A DNA stretch of 64,000 bases, taken from Rhynchopus sp. YZ270_cl-10. Taxonomy: Eukaryota > Euglenozoa > Diplonemea > Diplonemida > Diplonemidae. Below the pieces are notes generated by a model that saw only the letters and a list, made by a program, of their open reading frames with translations, did no database searches and had not been told where the DNA came from. A program made the position numbers and the translations under genes. Below, piece after piece: positions 43,744 to 54,399 of the stretch. The stretch spans positions 62,001-126,000 of the forward strand of contig OZ037923.1 in the NCBI GenBank assembly GCA_964035575.1. The letters run 5' to 3'. Numbering within the stretch: the stretch's first letter is position 1; each line of letters begins with the position of its first letter.

Positions 43744-45138
43744 TGTTTTGCGTTACTTCCGTGACAAGGTGCAAATCAGCACGTTTCCTCCACCACAAAC
43801 GGAGGGAGTGATGAGGTGGGTGGGGGAGAGGTGTTGTTCTGTGTTGCATGTTTGTGGTGTTCCTCGTTGTGAGAGGTGATGAAAATAAGACGACTCTGAG
43901 CATCGCCATCTGTCACCCACACAAGAGCGCCGCATGGGCAGCGTGTGAGGTGGGCGACCTGTGGCAGGCAAACAAGAGAAAAGCAGCAACAGGGCTGAAA
44001 GGGGAGTTTCTTGGGGTGTTTTGAGGGTCTTGGGTTTGTTTGTACATGTTGTCACTGTTGTCTTGGGTTTTGTCTTCTCTCTTTTTTACAACACACTCAT
44101 ATGCGGTGGCGATGGGTGTAGGATAGTAGTAGCACTGTACGCAGCAAGAAAATACACAAAACATCACGAAAGAAGTGCGAAAAAGCACCCCACAAAGAAC
44201 CCTTGTGACCCTCCGCACTCTTGTGGTGGTTGCAGTAAAACAATACAACCCACCTCACGAGATGAATGGCACGTGGGCAAAAAGAAGTCTCAACGAACAA
44301 ACACAACACACATGCAACAGACACAGATACGATTCCGCATCGATGCGCTTTACCTTGAAGATTAAACAAATACTGGATGACATCGTGACGTACACATTCT
44401 GTTGATTCTAAAAACTGGGCTGGTCAGCTACCAGAGGGCAACTGTGTGAAAGCGCGATGTCGTGCAGGTGGACCTGGAGGTGCAAACACGTCTCAATTTA
44501 CTTCCACATTATAAAACAACACAGACAGACACGACTCCACATCGATGCGATTTACCTGAAAACACCGGCATTTGCATTTCTAGAAGCCGCCCATTCTGTG
44601 GTGGGAGATATACAGAAACATGGACAAAATGTTAGTAACTTAAATAGTTGATGAGATGAAACCAACCCCCCTTGAAGGGCAAACGTTGCAGGGTTAGATA
44701 TCTTGGAAAAGGAAGTTCCGCATACACTCCACAGCGCGCAATATGCAGCACCATTGAACTGTACAAAGGAACAATAGAAGGAGAAGTGGGTGAGTAACAA
44801 GGAAAGGACAAGACAAATATGTGGACGTACGCGGGGCAAAGTAAAGATAGGTAGAAAAAAGGGTTAAAGGGGGGTTAGTCGTGCGCCACTATAGTAGAGG
44901 GGATTTCAGATATCTTCTACTCCGTCTTATTGTTCGATATTTTACACCGTTTTTAGAAATTTTGTGCGAGTTAGGAAAAAATATGAGAGTACCACAGATA
45001 CTCAAAAGTTAAAAATTCTTGCTTTAATGGAATTTTTGGGCCTCAAACTCGGACATAGTAATTTTGTTCTCCAAATTTATGCTCCAAAATTTTCAGTTCA
45101 AAATCCAAAAATCCATAGGGTCCCCCCTATGGTTTTTA
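43744..45138. other. Spacer with 400-bp block duplicated at 54481
   Basis: Leader of WP4, then about 44075-44508: a block of over 400 bp almost identical to 54481-54903, including the 85-bp repeat. Nothing that looks like a gene follows up to the microsatellite. Confidence 0.6.
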
Positions 45139-46145
45139 CACAGTACACAGTACACAGTACACAGTACACAGTACACAGTACACAGTACACAGTACACAGT
45201 ACACAGTACACAGTACACAGTACACAGTACACAGTACACAGTACACAGTACACAGTACACAGTACACAGTACACAGTACACAGTACACAGTACACAGTAC
45301 ACAGTACACAGTACACAGTACACAGTACACAGTACACAGTACACAGTACACAGTACACAGTACACAGTACACAGTACACAGTACACAGTACACAGTACAC
45401 AGTACACAGTACACAGTACACAGTACACAGTACACAGTACACAGTACACAGTACACAGTACACAGTACACAGTACCCAGTACCCAGTACCCAGTACCCAG
45501 TACCCAGTACCCAGTACCCAGTACCCAGTACCCAGTACCCAGTACCCAGTACCCAGTACCCAGTACCCAGTACCCAGTACCCAGTACCCAGTACCCAGTA
45601 CCCAGTACCCAGTACCCAGTACCCAGTACCCAGTACCCAGTACCCAGTACCCAGTACCCAGTACCCAGTACCCAGTACCCAGTACCCAGTACCCAGTACC
45701 CAGTACCCAGTACCCAGTACCCAGTACCCAGTACCCAGTACCCAGTACCCAGTACCCAGTACCCAGTACAGTACAGTACAGTACAGTACAGTACAGTACA
45801 GTACAGTACAGTACAGTACAGTACAGTACAGTACAGTACAGTACAGTACAGTACAGTACAGTACAGTACAGTACAGTACAGTACAGTACAGTACAGTACA
45901 GTACAGTACAGTACAGTACAGTACAGTACAGTACAGTACAGTACAGTACAGTACAGTACAGTACAGTACAGTACAGTACAGTACAGTACAGTACAGTACA
46001 GTACAGTACAGTACAGTACAGTACAGTACAGTACAGTACAGTACAGTACAGTACAGTACAGTACAGTACAGTACAGTACAGTACAGTACAGTACAGTACA
46101 GTACAGTACAGTACAGTACAGTACAGTACAGTACAGTACAGTACA
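45139..46145 (+). repeat. Three-phase microsatellite: (CACAGTA)n, (CCCAGTA)n, (CAGTA)n
   Basis: About 47 units of CACAGTA (45139-45472), then about 42 of CCCAGTA (to about 45767), then about 75 of CAGTA (to 46144). The three blocks are internally uniform and abut directly, each derivable from its neighbour by one substitution (A to C) or a two-base loss. The long frames here are artefacts. Confidence 0.97.
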
Positions 46146-46221
46146 AATTAAAATAAATGTCTGAGTTCATTAAAGCAACGAGCAAAAAAGACCAATATCG
46201 AATTTTATTAAATGGCAAAAC

Positions 46222-47193
46222 CTAGTAGTTTGAACCTGTGTTAGAAAGTTTTACCCCTTGTTTTTTGAGGATATTGGTAGAAAAACCGGGGAAAAAAGTA
46301 ATAACTGGTCTGAAGAGTGATCTGACCATATTCTCCAGGTATGACAGGTCCCCAAAAAATCCATTGGAGTCTGTGGGTGCTGGGGTGGCGGAGGTGGGCA
46401 CGGGGGCGGTCGTGCCGGGTGGCAGGGGTGGGAGGGGTGGGAGGGTGACCGGTGCGTTGGTGGTACCCGTGCACACAGCTGCGGTGCCCACCGCCAGAAC
46501 ATTTGCGGCCATCTCAGTGACGACGTTCGTGGGCACCTTGGTGTGGCACATCAGCATCATGGAGGCCTTACCCAGGGTGCGTCTGTGGCACACACCACAT
46601 CCGATCTCTGTGGAAGCCTTCCACACCATGTTGGTAAAGCCCTTGGCCTTCTGTCTCTTTTCGGCGAAGTCGTTGGTGGAGTAGCTGTAGCACGCCTCGT
46701 TGAGGCAGTACGAGAGGAAGTTCGCCTTCGCCAGGTCGTACTCGTAGAGGTTGTCCAGCCCGTCGTCGATGGCCACGTTGAACTCAGAGTAGCCCTGCGT
46801 CGCGAGGTCGGATGCGTTGTTGCCGTCTGTGATGTCCTCAGTCGTGCACATGTCCCTGAACCCAGACGATCCCACAGTGTAGTCTGAGATGGTGCTGCTG
46901 TACGTCAGCGGGCACGCCCCGTGGTGTGCACGGTACTCGTTGTACGACGTCAGGAAGCGCGACTCCTGCCACGGCGACAGCTTGCTCCTGCAGCACAGAG
47001 ACCCCGCACACCTCTTGGGTTCCGTGTCCTCGGGGTCCGTGTCCGAGGCCGGGTGTGCCTCCGAAGTGAACATGTTAGCGAACGGGGCAACACCTGGCTG
47101 TGGGCACTTCGTCGAAAGAGAGTAGATGGTACACTCCTGTGCAGTGCTCAGACCTGCACACGACGCGAGGGCGATGAGGGTGGCGGCTCGCAT
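46222..47193 (-). CDS. Secreted CAP/SCP-domain protein
   Basis: 323 residues. Signal peptide 1-18 (MRAATLIALASCAGLSTA). A cysteine-rich linker (ECTIYSLSTKC, RCAGSLCC) is followed by a CAP domain at about 72-235: LTSYNEYRAHHGACPLTYSS, DLAKANFLSYC, and the signature GFTNMVWKASTEIGCGVC, equivalent to the H/N-xxx-VW-xxS-xxxGCG CAP motif. A Pro/Thr stalk (TLPPLPPLPPGTTAPVPTS) and a hydrophobic segment near the end (LFRPVITFFPGFST) follow, so it may be wall- or membrane-attached. CAP proteins are extracellular; known roles range from sterol binding to host or prey interaction, and none can be assigned here. It interrupts the WP array and its 3' end lies only about 75 bp from the 1-kb microsatellite. 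ATG at 47193. Confidence 0.85.
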   Translation of the reverse strand: MRAATLIALASCAGLSTAQECTIYSLSTKCPQPGVAPFANMFTSEAHPASDTDPEDTEPKRCAGSLCCRSKLSPWQESRFLTSYNEYRAHHGACPLTYSSTISDYTVGSSGFRDMCTTEDITDGNNASDLATQGYSEFNVAIDDGLDNLYEYDLAKANFLSYCLNEACYSYSTNDFAEKRQKAKGFTNMVWKASTEIGCGVCHRRTLGKASMMLMCHTKVPTNVVTEMAANVLAVGTAAVCTGTTNAPVTLPPLPPLPPGTTAPVPTSATPAPTDSNGFFGDLSYLENMVRSLFRPVITFFPGFSTNILKKQGVKLSNTGSNY

Positions 47194-47814
47194 TGTGAGT
47201 GGTGTGAGAGAGAGGCGGGTGAGGATAGGTTCTGCGGGGTGAGTAGGGGCGTGGTCGGGTGGTCAACGTTGGTGCAACGTCGAGTGAAGTGAGGTATAAA
47301 GGAGGGGTGAGGGTAGAATTCCTAACGCTTTGTGCTGCTGAAGGGGTCACCACGTAGCCCGTCTTCAGCCCGTAAAAGCAACTTACCGTTTTCCTTGCAC
47401 ACTCATAAAAAAGTATCCGTCTGACTCTCAGACTCGGGGAACGAGGGCACAGCATGTATTAGCGGGGAGACGTATACATAATAATTCGCAATATAAATGG
47501 TGTAACAGTGTCACAAACAAAGCTGGGGAAGGGAGCAAATAGCGGGAGGGGAATTTCTGTGAATTATATTGTTGGGAGTCACTAAGAGGGGGGGTCTGTT
47601 GGCAGACGACAACACAAGAAACAAATCCCAGGGAGGCTTGTCCAAAAGACAATTGTAACGTCTGTCTGACAAGTAAGGGAGTACCGGCAGGGAAGGAGTA
47701 ACAACAGCCAATGAACAAACTCAAGTACCAGCCATTCCGCGTAGCACAGACCCTTCATTTCTACCTTTGGTAGTTGGTCTGCCTGCGGGAACAAACACCA
47801 CCTCTCGCAAAACA
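47194..47814. other. Spacer: CAP leader and WP 3'-flank block
   Basis: No gene. CTACTCACCCCGCAG on the minus strand, ending at 47232, could be the CAP spliced-leader acceptor. From about 47500 the WP flank block. Confidence 0.5.
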
Positions 47815-48948
47815 TCAGTAGGGGTACAGATGTCTCGCCACAATAGTGTCTGGAGACGAGTTCGTGAACAGCACCACACGTGAACACGGCGATATCGCAA
47901 ACGAAGAGTAGACAGCTACGTCGGAGAACACACGCACACAGGACATGGTCGCCACATCATATTGGTGCAGTGAAAATTGCTCAGAATCTTCATCATCATA
48001 CACAAATTCAACCACGAGATACTTCTCGCACAGGGTGAACTGCATGGAACAGATATAAAAATGCCCCGCCTTTGCAAAGCTGCCCAGAGCCTCACCACTC
48101 CAATCATAGAGTCGCACTTCGTTGGGGTGAACGCCAGATACCGCAACAGCAAAGACAGAGGCAGAGAGTGACAGCGCCACTGCGCGTTCACCCGCCACAT
48201 CTACACATGCCACTGCTTCACCTGTGTTCACATCCCACAGACGTACGTTCGGATCCCCACGAGAAGAGGTGAGCACCCACCCACCACAGTGCGACACAGC
48301 CACCTTCCAGCACCGTGCGAGTGACAGAGAGCAGAGCAACGTCAGGTCTTCGTCATACACAGAGACGCCGTCTTCACACCACGACACAACAACACCGCCA
48401 CACGCAAGCACTCCGGGGTACGAGGTCCCGTCAACTTTGCGGAGCACCTCCCCTCCCGGAAGTGCAATCTCCTGTATGCCTTCGTCGTACGCCAGGTAGC
48501 AGCGTGTCTTGCACCGTGAGATGGCAGGCGCACCATACGACTCGATGTCTACTTTGAACTTGAAGGCAGGGCTGAAGGTTTCTGTATCGAGGCCCGTGAC
48601 ATAGCCTTCCTGTGTGAAGAGGCAGAGTGCTCCACAAGGAGACAGCGAGAAGCAATCTACCTTCATATCCCGCCTACCAGTTGGCACCTCTACACTGTGC
48701 TCAGCAGGACACTTGATGTCGGCACAGCGGGGTCGGGCAAGCACGACCTGCACCCCAGCAACAAACGCAGTGTCCTGCAGACGGCACGTCCCCTCCACCA
48801 CCTGCGTGCCGATGCGCATCTCGACAGACGCAGGCGGGACAGCAAGCGCCGTGCACGCAACCTTCTTTGCCGCTGCAGCGTTCGCCTCGCACGGCACCTC
48901 CACTGTCGCAGTCACGCCTGACTCTTCCAGCACAAAGGTCACATCCAT
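47815..48948 (-). CDS. WP5: ubiquitin-like/WD-propeller protein with distinct 5' flank
   Basis: 377 residues. Sub-group of WP2/WP6 in the middle (TSYPGVLACGGVVVSWCEDG) and pair of WP6 at the C-terminus, with an acidic insertion VEFVYDDEDSEQFSLHQYD in the penultimate blade and VAVSGVHPNEVRLYDWS before it. Unlike all other copies its upstream sequence diverges right at the ATG: ...GACCCTGAAGAACACAATG instead of the common GTAACGCAAAACA leader, so it has a different 5' untranslated region and perhaps a different acceptor. Confidence 0.85.
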   Translation of the reverse strand: MDVTFVLEESGVTATVEVPCEANAAAAKKVACTALAVPPASVEMRIGTQVVEGTCRLQDTAFVAGVQVVLARPRCADIKCPAEHSVEVPTGRRDMKVDCFSLSPCGALCLFTQEGYVTGLDTETFSPAFKFKVDIESYGAPAISRCKTRCYLAYDEGIQEIALPGGEVLRKVDGTSYPGVLACGGVVVSWCEDGVSVYDEDLTLLCSLSLARCWKVAVSHCGGWVLTSSRGDPNVRLWDVNTGEAVACVDVAGERAVALSLSASVFAVAVSGVHPNEVRLYDWSGEALGSFAKAGHFYICSMQFTLCEKYLVVEFVYDDEDSEQFSLHQYDVATMSCVRVFSDVAVYSSFAISPCSRVVLFTNSSPDTIVARHLYPY

Positions 48949-49643
48949 TGTGTTCTTCAGGGTCTGTTGTGTTTGATGTGATGTATTTCACCACTTCGCA
49001 ACTCGTGGAGTGTTCAGGTCAGAATGGGAAGACAACACTGTGCTCGCATTGATAACGACCCCCTCATACTCCCCTATTCTGTGTAAGAACGTTCACAAAG
49101 AACATTTGCGACAGGACCCAGCACTTCAAAGATCTTCATCAGAAAGGGGTAAGTTTCCAAAACCTTTTGAATAGTGAAAACAACACAAAAGCTGGGGCAG
49201 GGAGGAAATGGCGGGAGGGGAATTTCTGTGAATCATCTTGCTGGGATTGACTAAGAGGGGAGGTCTGTTGGCAGAGGGCAACACAAAAATACTGGAGGCT
49301 TGTCCAAAAGAAAGTTGCAACTTCTTCCTCACCAGTAAGAGTACCGACAGGAAAGGAGTAACAACAGACAATGAGCAAACTCAAGTACCAGCCATTCTGC
49401 GTAGCACAAACCCTTCATTTCTACCTTTGGTAGTTGGTCTGCCCTATTTCAACACCTATCGACCTTCCCCCCATAGCCTTCCCCTTCACAAAGCATTTGT
49501 CCTCCTCCCTGACAGTAAAGAAAGATACGCATTCAGGGGACAGCGAAACAAAGACAACGAAGCAACACTCAGCGACAGCGAGGAGGTGCTTCTGGGGTGG
49601 ACTGCCTGCGAGAAGCTGCACAAACACCACCTCTCGCAAAACA
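48949..49643. other. WP5 unique leader and flank block behind WP6
   Basis: No gene. About 48949-49100 is unique in the cluster. A short stretch at 49107-49145 (CTTCAAAGATCTTCATCAGAAA) matches the sequence around the zinc-finger relics. The rest is the common flank block. Confidence 0.5.
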
Positions 49644-50789
49644 TCAGTAGGGGTACAGATGTCTCGTCACAACAGTGTCTTGTCCTGACTTCGAAAAGAA
49701 TAGTACACGTGAACACGGCGATATCGCAAATGAAGTGTAGACAGCTACGTCGGAGAACACACGCACACAGGACATGGTCGCCACATCATACTGGTACAGT
49801 GAAAATTGTTCAGATTCAGCAGTGTACATAAATTCAACCACGAGATACTTCTCGCACAAAGTGAACTGCATGGAACGGATATAAAAATGCCCTGGCTTAG
49901 CAAAGCTGCCCAGAGCCTCAGCACTCCAATCATAGAGTCGCACTTCGTTGGGGTGAACGCCAGATACCGCAACAGCAAAGACAGAGGCAGCGAGTGACAG
50001 CGCCCCTGCGCGTTCACCCGCCACATCTACACATGCCACTGCTTCACCTGTGTTCACATCCCACAGACGTACGTCCGGCTCCCCGGGATCCCCACGAGAA
50101 GAGGTCATCACCCACCCACCACAGTGCGACACAGCCACCTGACTGCACCGTGCCTGGGACAGAGAGCAGAGCAACGTCAGGTCTTCGTCATACACAGAGA
50201 CGCCGTCTTCACACCACGACACAACAACACCGCCACACGCAAGCACTGCGGGGTACGAGGTCCCGTCAACTTTGCGGAGCACCTCCCCTCCCGGAAGTGC
50301 AATCTCCTGTATGCCTTCGTCGTACGCCAGGTAGCAGCGTGTCTTGCACCGTGAGATGGCAGGCGCACCGTACGACTCGATGTCCACTTTGAACTTGAAG
50401 GCAGGGCTGAAGGTTTCTGTATCGAGGCCCGTGACATAGCCTTCCCGTGTCCAGAGTGCCTTCTGTATAAGGAGGCAGAGTCCTCCACAAGAAGACAGCG
50501 AGAAGAAAGCTACCTCAATATCCAGACTACCAGTTGGCGTGTGCTCAGCAGGACACTTGATGTCGGCACAGCAGCGGGCAAGCACAACCTGCACCCCTGC
50601 AACAAACGCAGTGTCCTGCAGACGGCACGTCCCCTCCACCACCTGCGTGCCGATGCGCATCTCGACAGAAGCAGGCGGGACAGCAAGCGCCGTGCACGCA
50701 ACCTTCTTTGCCGCTGTAGCGTTCGCCTCGCACGGCACCTCCACTGTCGCAGTCACGCCTGACTCTTCCAGCACAAAGGTCACATCCAT
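49644..50789 (-). CDS. WP6: ubiquitin-like/WD-propeller protein
   Basis: 381 residues. C-terminal half paired with WP5 (AVSGVHPNEVRLYDWS, VEFMYTAESEQFSLYQYD). Unique features: an insertion in the first blade (LCLLIQKALWTREGYVTG where other copies read LCLFTQEGYVTG) and SRGDPGEPDVRLWD in the central blade. The N-terminus has NATAAKKV. It shows the mosaic pattern well: front like WP2, back like WP5. Common 5' leader. Confidence 0.85.
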   Translation of the reverse strand: MDVTFVLEESGVTATVEVPCEANATAAKKVACTALAVPPASVEMRIGTQVVEGTCRLQDTAFVAGVQVVLARCCADIKCPAEHTPTGSLDIEVAFFSLSSCGGLCLLIQKALWTREGYVTGLDTETFSPAFKFKVDIESYGAPAISRCKTRCYLAYDEGIQEIALPGGEVLRKVDGTSYPAVLACGGVVVSWCEDGVSVYDEDLTLLCSLSQARCSQVAVSHCGGWVMTSSRGDPGEPDVRLWDVNTGEAVACVDVAGERAGALSLAASVFAVAVSGVHPNEVRLYDWSAEALGSFAKPGHFYIRSMQFTLCEKYLVVEFMYTAESEQFSLYQYDVATMSCVRVFSDVAVYTSFAISPCSRVLFFSKSGQDTVVTRHLYPY

Positions 50790-51729
50790 TGTTTTGCGTT
50801 ACTTCCGTGACAAGGTGCAAATCAGCACGTTTCCTCCACCACAAACGGAGGGAGTGATGAGGTGGGTGGGGGACAGGTGTTGTTCTGTGTTGCATGTTTG
50901 TGGTGTTCCTCGTTGCGAGAGGTGATGAAAATAAGACGACTCTGAGCATCGCGATCTGTCACCCACACAAGAGCGCCGCATGGGCAGCGTGTGAGGTGGG
51001 CGACCTGTGGCAGGCAAACAAGACAAAAGCAGCAACAGGGCTGAAAGGGGTGTTGAAGGCGAGATGAATGGCACGTGCGCAAAAAGAAAAAGAAGTCTCA
51101 ACGAACAAACACAATACACGGGGCTGGTCAGCTACCCGAAGGCAACTGTGAAAGCGCGATGTCGTGCAAGTGGACCAGGAGGTGCAAACTCGTCTCGATT
51201 TACTGCCTCATAAAAAGGTTCAAAAACCTTTTGAATAGTTGGAACAATGAGAAATCATCTAAGTGTCACAAAAGCTGGGGAAGGCAGGATATGGCGGGAG
51301 GGGAATTTCTGTGAATTATATTGTTGGGAGTCACTAAGAGGGGAGGTCTGTTGGCAGACGACAACACAAAAATAAAATACCCGGGAGTGTGGTCCAAAAG
51401 AAAGTTGCAACTTCTTCCCCACCAGTAAGAGTACCGACAGGAAAGGAGTAACAACAGGCAATGAGCAAACTCAAGTACCAGCCATTCCGCGTAGCACCCA
51501 CGTAGCAGACCCTGCACCCGCGTAGACCCTTCATTTCTACCTTACGTAGTTGGTCTGCCCTATTTCAACACCTATCGACCTTCCCCCCATAGCCTTCCCC
51601 TTCACAAAGCATTTGTCCACCTCCCACTGGAAATGTAGACAACGATACAACACTCAGCGACAGCGAGGAGGTGCTTCTGGGGTAGACTGCCTGCGAGAAG
51701 CTGCACAAAACACCACCTCTCGCAAAACA
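50790..51729. other. WP spacer: leader, 85-bp block, flank block
   Basis: Same order as 41691-42630, including the 85-bp block at 51120-51206. No gene. Confidence 0.6.
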
Positions 51730-52845
51730 TCAGTAGGGGTACAGATGTCTCGTCACAATAGTGCCTTGTCTAGAGTTCGAAAAGAATAGTACACGTGAAC
51801 ACGGCGATATCGCAAATGAAGAGTAGAAAGCGACGTCGGAGAACTCACGCACACAGGACATGGTCGCCACATCATACTGGTGCAGGCCGTAAGAAAGTTC
51901 ATCATCTGACTTAACCACGAGATACTTCCCACACGGTGTGAACTTCATGGAATAGAGATGATCATACCCCGCGTTATCAAAGCTGCCCAGAGCCTCACCA
52001 CTCCAATCAAAGAGTTGCACTTCGTTGGGGTGAACGCCAGGTGCAGATGACGACACAGCAAAGACAGAGGCAGACCGTGAGACCGCCAGTGCGCGATTGC
52101 CCGCCACAGCTACACATGCCACTGCTTCACCTGTGTTCACATCCCACAGAAGTACATTAGTCCTCTCATTAGAAGAGGTGAGCACCCACCCACCACAGTG
52201 CGACACAGCCATTCCCCTGCACCGTGCGTGTGACAGAGAGCGGAGCAACGTCAGGTCTTCGTCATACACAGAGACGCCGTCTTTACACCGCGAGATAACA
52301 ACACCGCCACACACTCCGAACGTGCCGTCAACTTTGCGGAGCACCTCCCCTCCCGGAAGTGCGATCTCCTGTATGCCTTCGTCATACGCCAGGTAGCAGC
52401 GTGTCTTGCACCGTGAGATGGCAGGCGCACCATACGACTCGATGTCTACTTTGAACTTGAAGGCAGGGCTGAAGGTTTCTGTATCGAGGCCGGTGACATA
52501 GCCTGCCTGTGTGAAGAGGCAGAGTGCTCCACAAGGAGACAGCGAGAAGTAATCTACCTTCATATCCCGCCTACCAGTTGGCACGTCTACACTGTGCTCA
52601 GCAGGACACTTGATGTCGGCACAGCGGGGTCGGGCAAGCACAACCTGCACCCCAGCAACAAACGCAGTGTCCTGCAGACGGCACGTCCCCTCCACCACCT
52701 GCGTGCCGATGCGCATCTCGACAGACGCAGGCGGGACAGCAAGCGCCGTGCACGCAACCTTCTTTGCCGCTGCAGCGTTCGCCTCACACGGCACCTCCAC
52801 TGTCGCAGTCACGCCTGACTCTTCCAGCACAAAGGTCACATCCAT
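51730..52845 (-). CDS. WP7: ubiquitin-like/WD-propeller protein
   Basis: 371 residues, near twin of WP4 over most of its length. Differences include VDVPTGRRDMKVDYFSLSP, LFTQAGYVTG, and a last blade (DVAFYSSFAISPCSRVLFFSNSRQGT) that resembles WP5/WP6 rather than WP4, another sign of conversion. It is followed upstream by the diverged LRR-E gene. Common 5' leader. Confidence 0.85.
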   Translation of the reverse strand: MDVTFVLEESGVTATVEVPCEANAAAAKKVACTALAVPPASVEMRIGTQVVEGTCRLQDTAFVAGVQVVLARPRCADIKCPAEHSVDVPTGRRDMKVDYFSLSPCGALCLFTQAGYVTGLDTETFSPAFKFKVDIESYGAPAISRCKTRCYLAYDEGIQEIALPGGEVLRKVDGTFGVCGGVVISRCKDGVSVYDEDLTLLRSLSHARCRGMAVSHCGGWVLTSSNERTNVLLWDVNTGEAVACVAVAGNRALAVSRSASVFAVSSSAPGVHPNEVQLFDWSGEALGSFDNAGYDHLYSMKFTPCGKYLVVKSDDELSYGLHQYDVATMSCVREFSDVAFYSSFAISPCSRVLFFSNSRQGTIVTRHLYPY

Positions 52846-53487
52846 TGTTTTGCGTTACTTCCGCGACAAGGTGCAAATCAGCACGTTTCCTCCACCACAA
52901 ACGGAGGGAGTGATGAGGTGGGTGGGGGACAGGTGTTGTTCTGTGTTGCATGTTTGTGGTGTTCCTCGTTGTGAGAGGTGATGAAAATAAGACGACTCTG
53001 AGCATCGCGATCTGTCACCCACACAAGAGCGCCGCATGGGCAGCGTGTGAGGTGGGCGACCTGTGGCAGGCAAACAAGACAAAAGCAGCAACAGGGCTGA
53101 AAGGGGAGTTTCTTGGGGTGTTTTGAGGGTCTTGGGTTTTGTTGCTGGGAACCTGAGTTATATTCATCACCACCCTCCCTCCCTCCCCTGGTGGACACAT
53201 CACTCACTGTTGTGTGGGTACAGATAGAGGTTGTCGCAGCTCGTCTCCCGTTGTAGTCTTCTTGCTGAACCAAGCAATATGGTAAGTGCCTTTGCGTACA
53301 GTTCTTCGCATTTAAGATGCCAATAAGCTGTGAAAAAGGGGTGCGTTTTTTTTGCGGGTTTACACGAGTGTGCGGGAGCAGGTGCAGACCAGCACAGTCT
53401 GCAGTCGTGCAACACGTCAAAGGCTCTCTCTGAGGAAGGTCCCTGTGCAGGTTGACATGGCATGAAGCTGTACAGTATTGTAGGACG
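52846..53487. other. Spacer WP7/LRR-E
   Basis: WP7 leader to about 53140, then about 340 bp of unique sequence without a gene I can support. Confidence 0.5.
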
Positions 53488-54399
53488 TCACTGCGACAGT
53501 CTCGATCGCTTGCGGTCTTCGTCAGGTGATTTGTCTCGCTTCCGTTTCGGACGGGCGTCCACCACAAATTTACTCAGGTTCCGGTTCTTCACAGCTCGTG
53601 ACACAACAGCGCTGCACCCAGAGAGGCGGATGGTTTGTAATTTTGTCATCTCGCAGAAGTCACGACCAACGTGCGTAACACTGTCGAGCGAAGACAGATC
53701 TAGTTCTGTTAGACTGCTGCATTCTTTCAGGAATTCGTCGTTGATCCACTCAAGACTGCTGAGTGAAGACAAGTCAAGAGACGTCAAACTGCTGCACCTG
53801 GAGAGGAAGCCTGTCCCAATGTGCGTGACATTGGTGAGCGAAGATAAGTCGAGAGCTGTCAAACTGCTGCACCTGGAGAGAAAGCGGTACCCAATGTGCG
53901 TGACACTGGTGAGCGAAGACAAGTCGAGAGCTGTCAAACTGTGTTGTTGGGAGAGGAAGTTGCTTTCAATCCTCGTGACAGTCGACACAGCACTCAGATC
54001 AAGTCTCGTGAACATTTGCGACATCCCTACCCACGGCACGCGTGACAAGAAGTCATCAGGAATTACAGTCGTAACCTCCGCCTGCAGAAGCAAACACGCC
54101 ACCTCCGGATCCTTCACGGTCTTCAGCCTTTTCGCAGTGATGTCTGTCTCACCCAACGCATGAAGAGCTGCTCTGGCCTCGAACTTCATCGACTTCGTCA
54201 ACACAATCTTGTCCCCAGCACTCAGCTGCGTCATGTCGGCTCCTTCGCCCATCGCTTCGCATCCGAAATTCATCACAAAGCCGTCTTCAGGCAGCTCCAC
54301 TGCAGACGCCACCTTCCGCCGCATGTCCGTAGGTGTGTCATCCTCACCCAGCTCGACCACATGCTGCACTCCGTTCCACCCTTCGATAGTCAAATCCAT
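53488..54399 (-). CDS. LRR-E: diverged ubiquitin-like/LRR protein with basic C-terminus
   Basis: 303 residues. MDLTIEGWNGVQHVVELGED starts a ubiquitin-like domain (1-69) clearly homologous to that of LRR-A to D (VGEDD / LGEDD, LSAG.. / LTKS). The helical linker ALHALGETDITAKRLKTVKD...LLLQAEV is kept. About five LRRs (LTALDLSSLTSVTHIGYRFLSRCSS) follow, with 24-25 residue spacing. The tail RPKRKRDKSPDEDRKRSR is strongly basic and looks like a nuclear localisation signal, which the A-D copies lack. It is a single-copy relative sitting 37 kb away, inside the WP array, so both ubiquitin-like families are physically mixed. The start was chosen to give the complete domain. Role unknown. Confidence 0.85.
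   Translation of the reverse strand: MDLTIEGWNGVQHVVELGEDDTPTDMRRKVASAVELPEDGFVMNFGCEAMGEGADMTQLSAGDKIVLTKSMKFEARAALHALGETDITAKRLKTVKDPEVACLLLQAEVTTVIPDDFLSRVPWVGMSQMFTRLDLSAVSTVTRIESNFLSQQHSLTALDLSSLTSVTHIGYRFLSRCSSLTALDLSSLTNVTHIGTGFLSRCSSLTSLDLSSLSSLEWINDEFLKECSSLTELDLSSLDSVTHVGRDFCEMTKLQTIRLSGCSAVVSRAVKNRNLSKFVVDARPKRKRDKSPDEDRKRSRLSQ

Noticed and set aside
45064-46218. Open frames of 360-395 codons over the CACAGTA/CCCAGTA/CAGTA array
   Set aside because: Artefacts of the microsatellite; repetitive peptides and no non-repeat domain.
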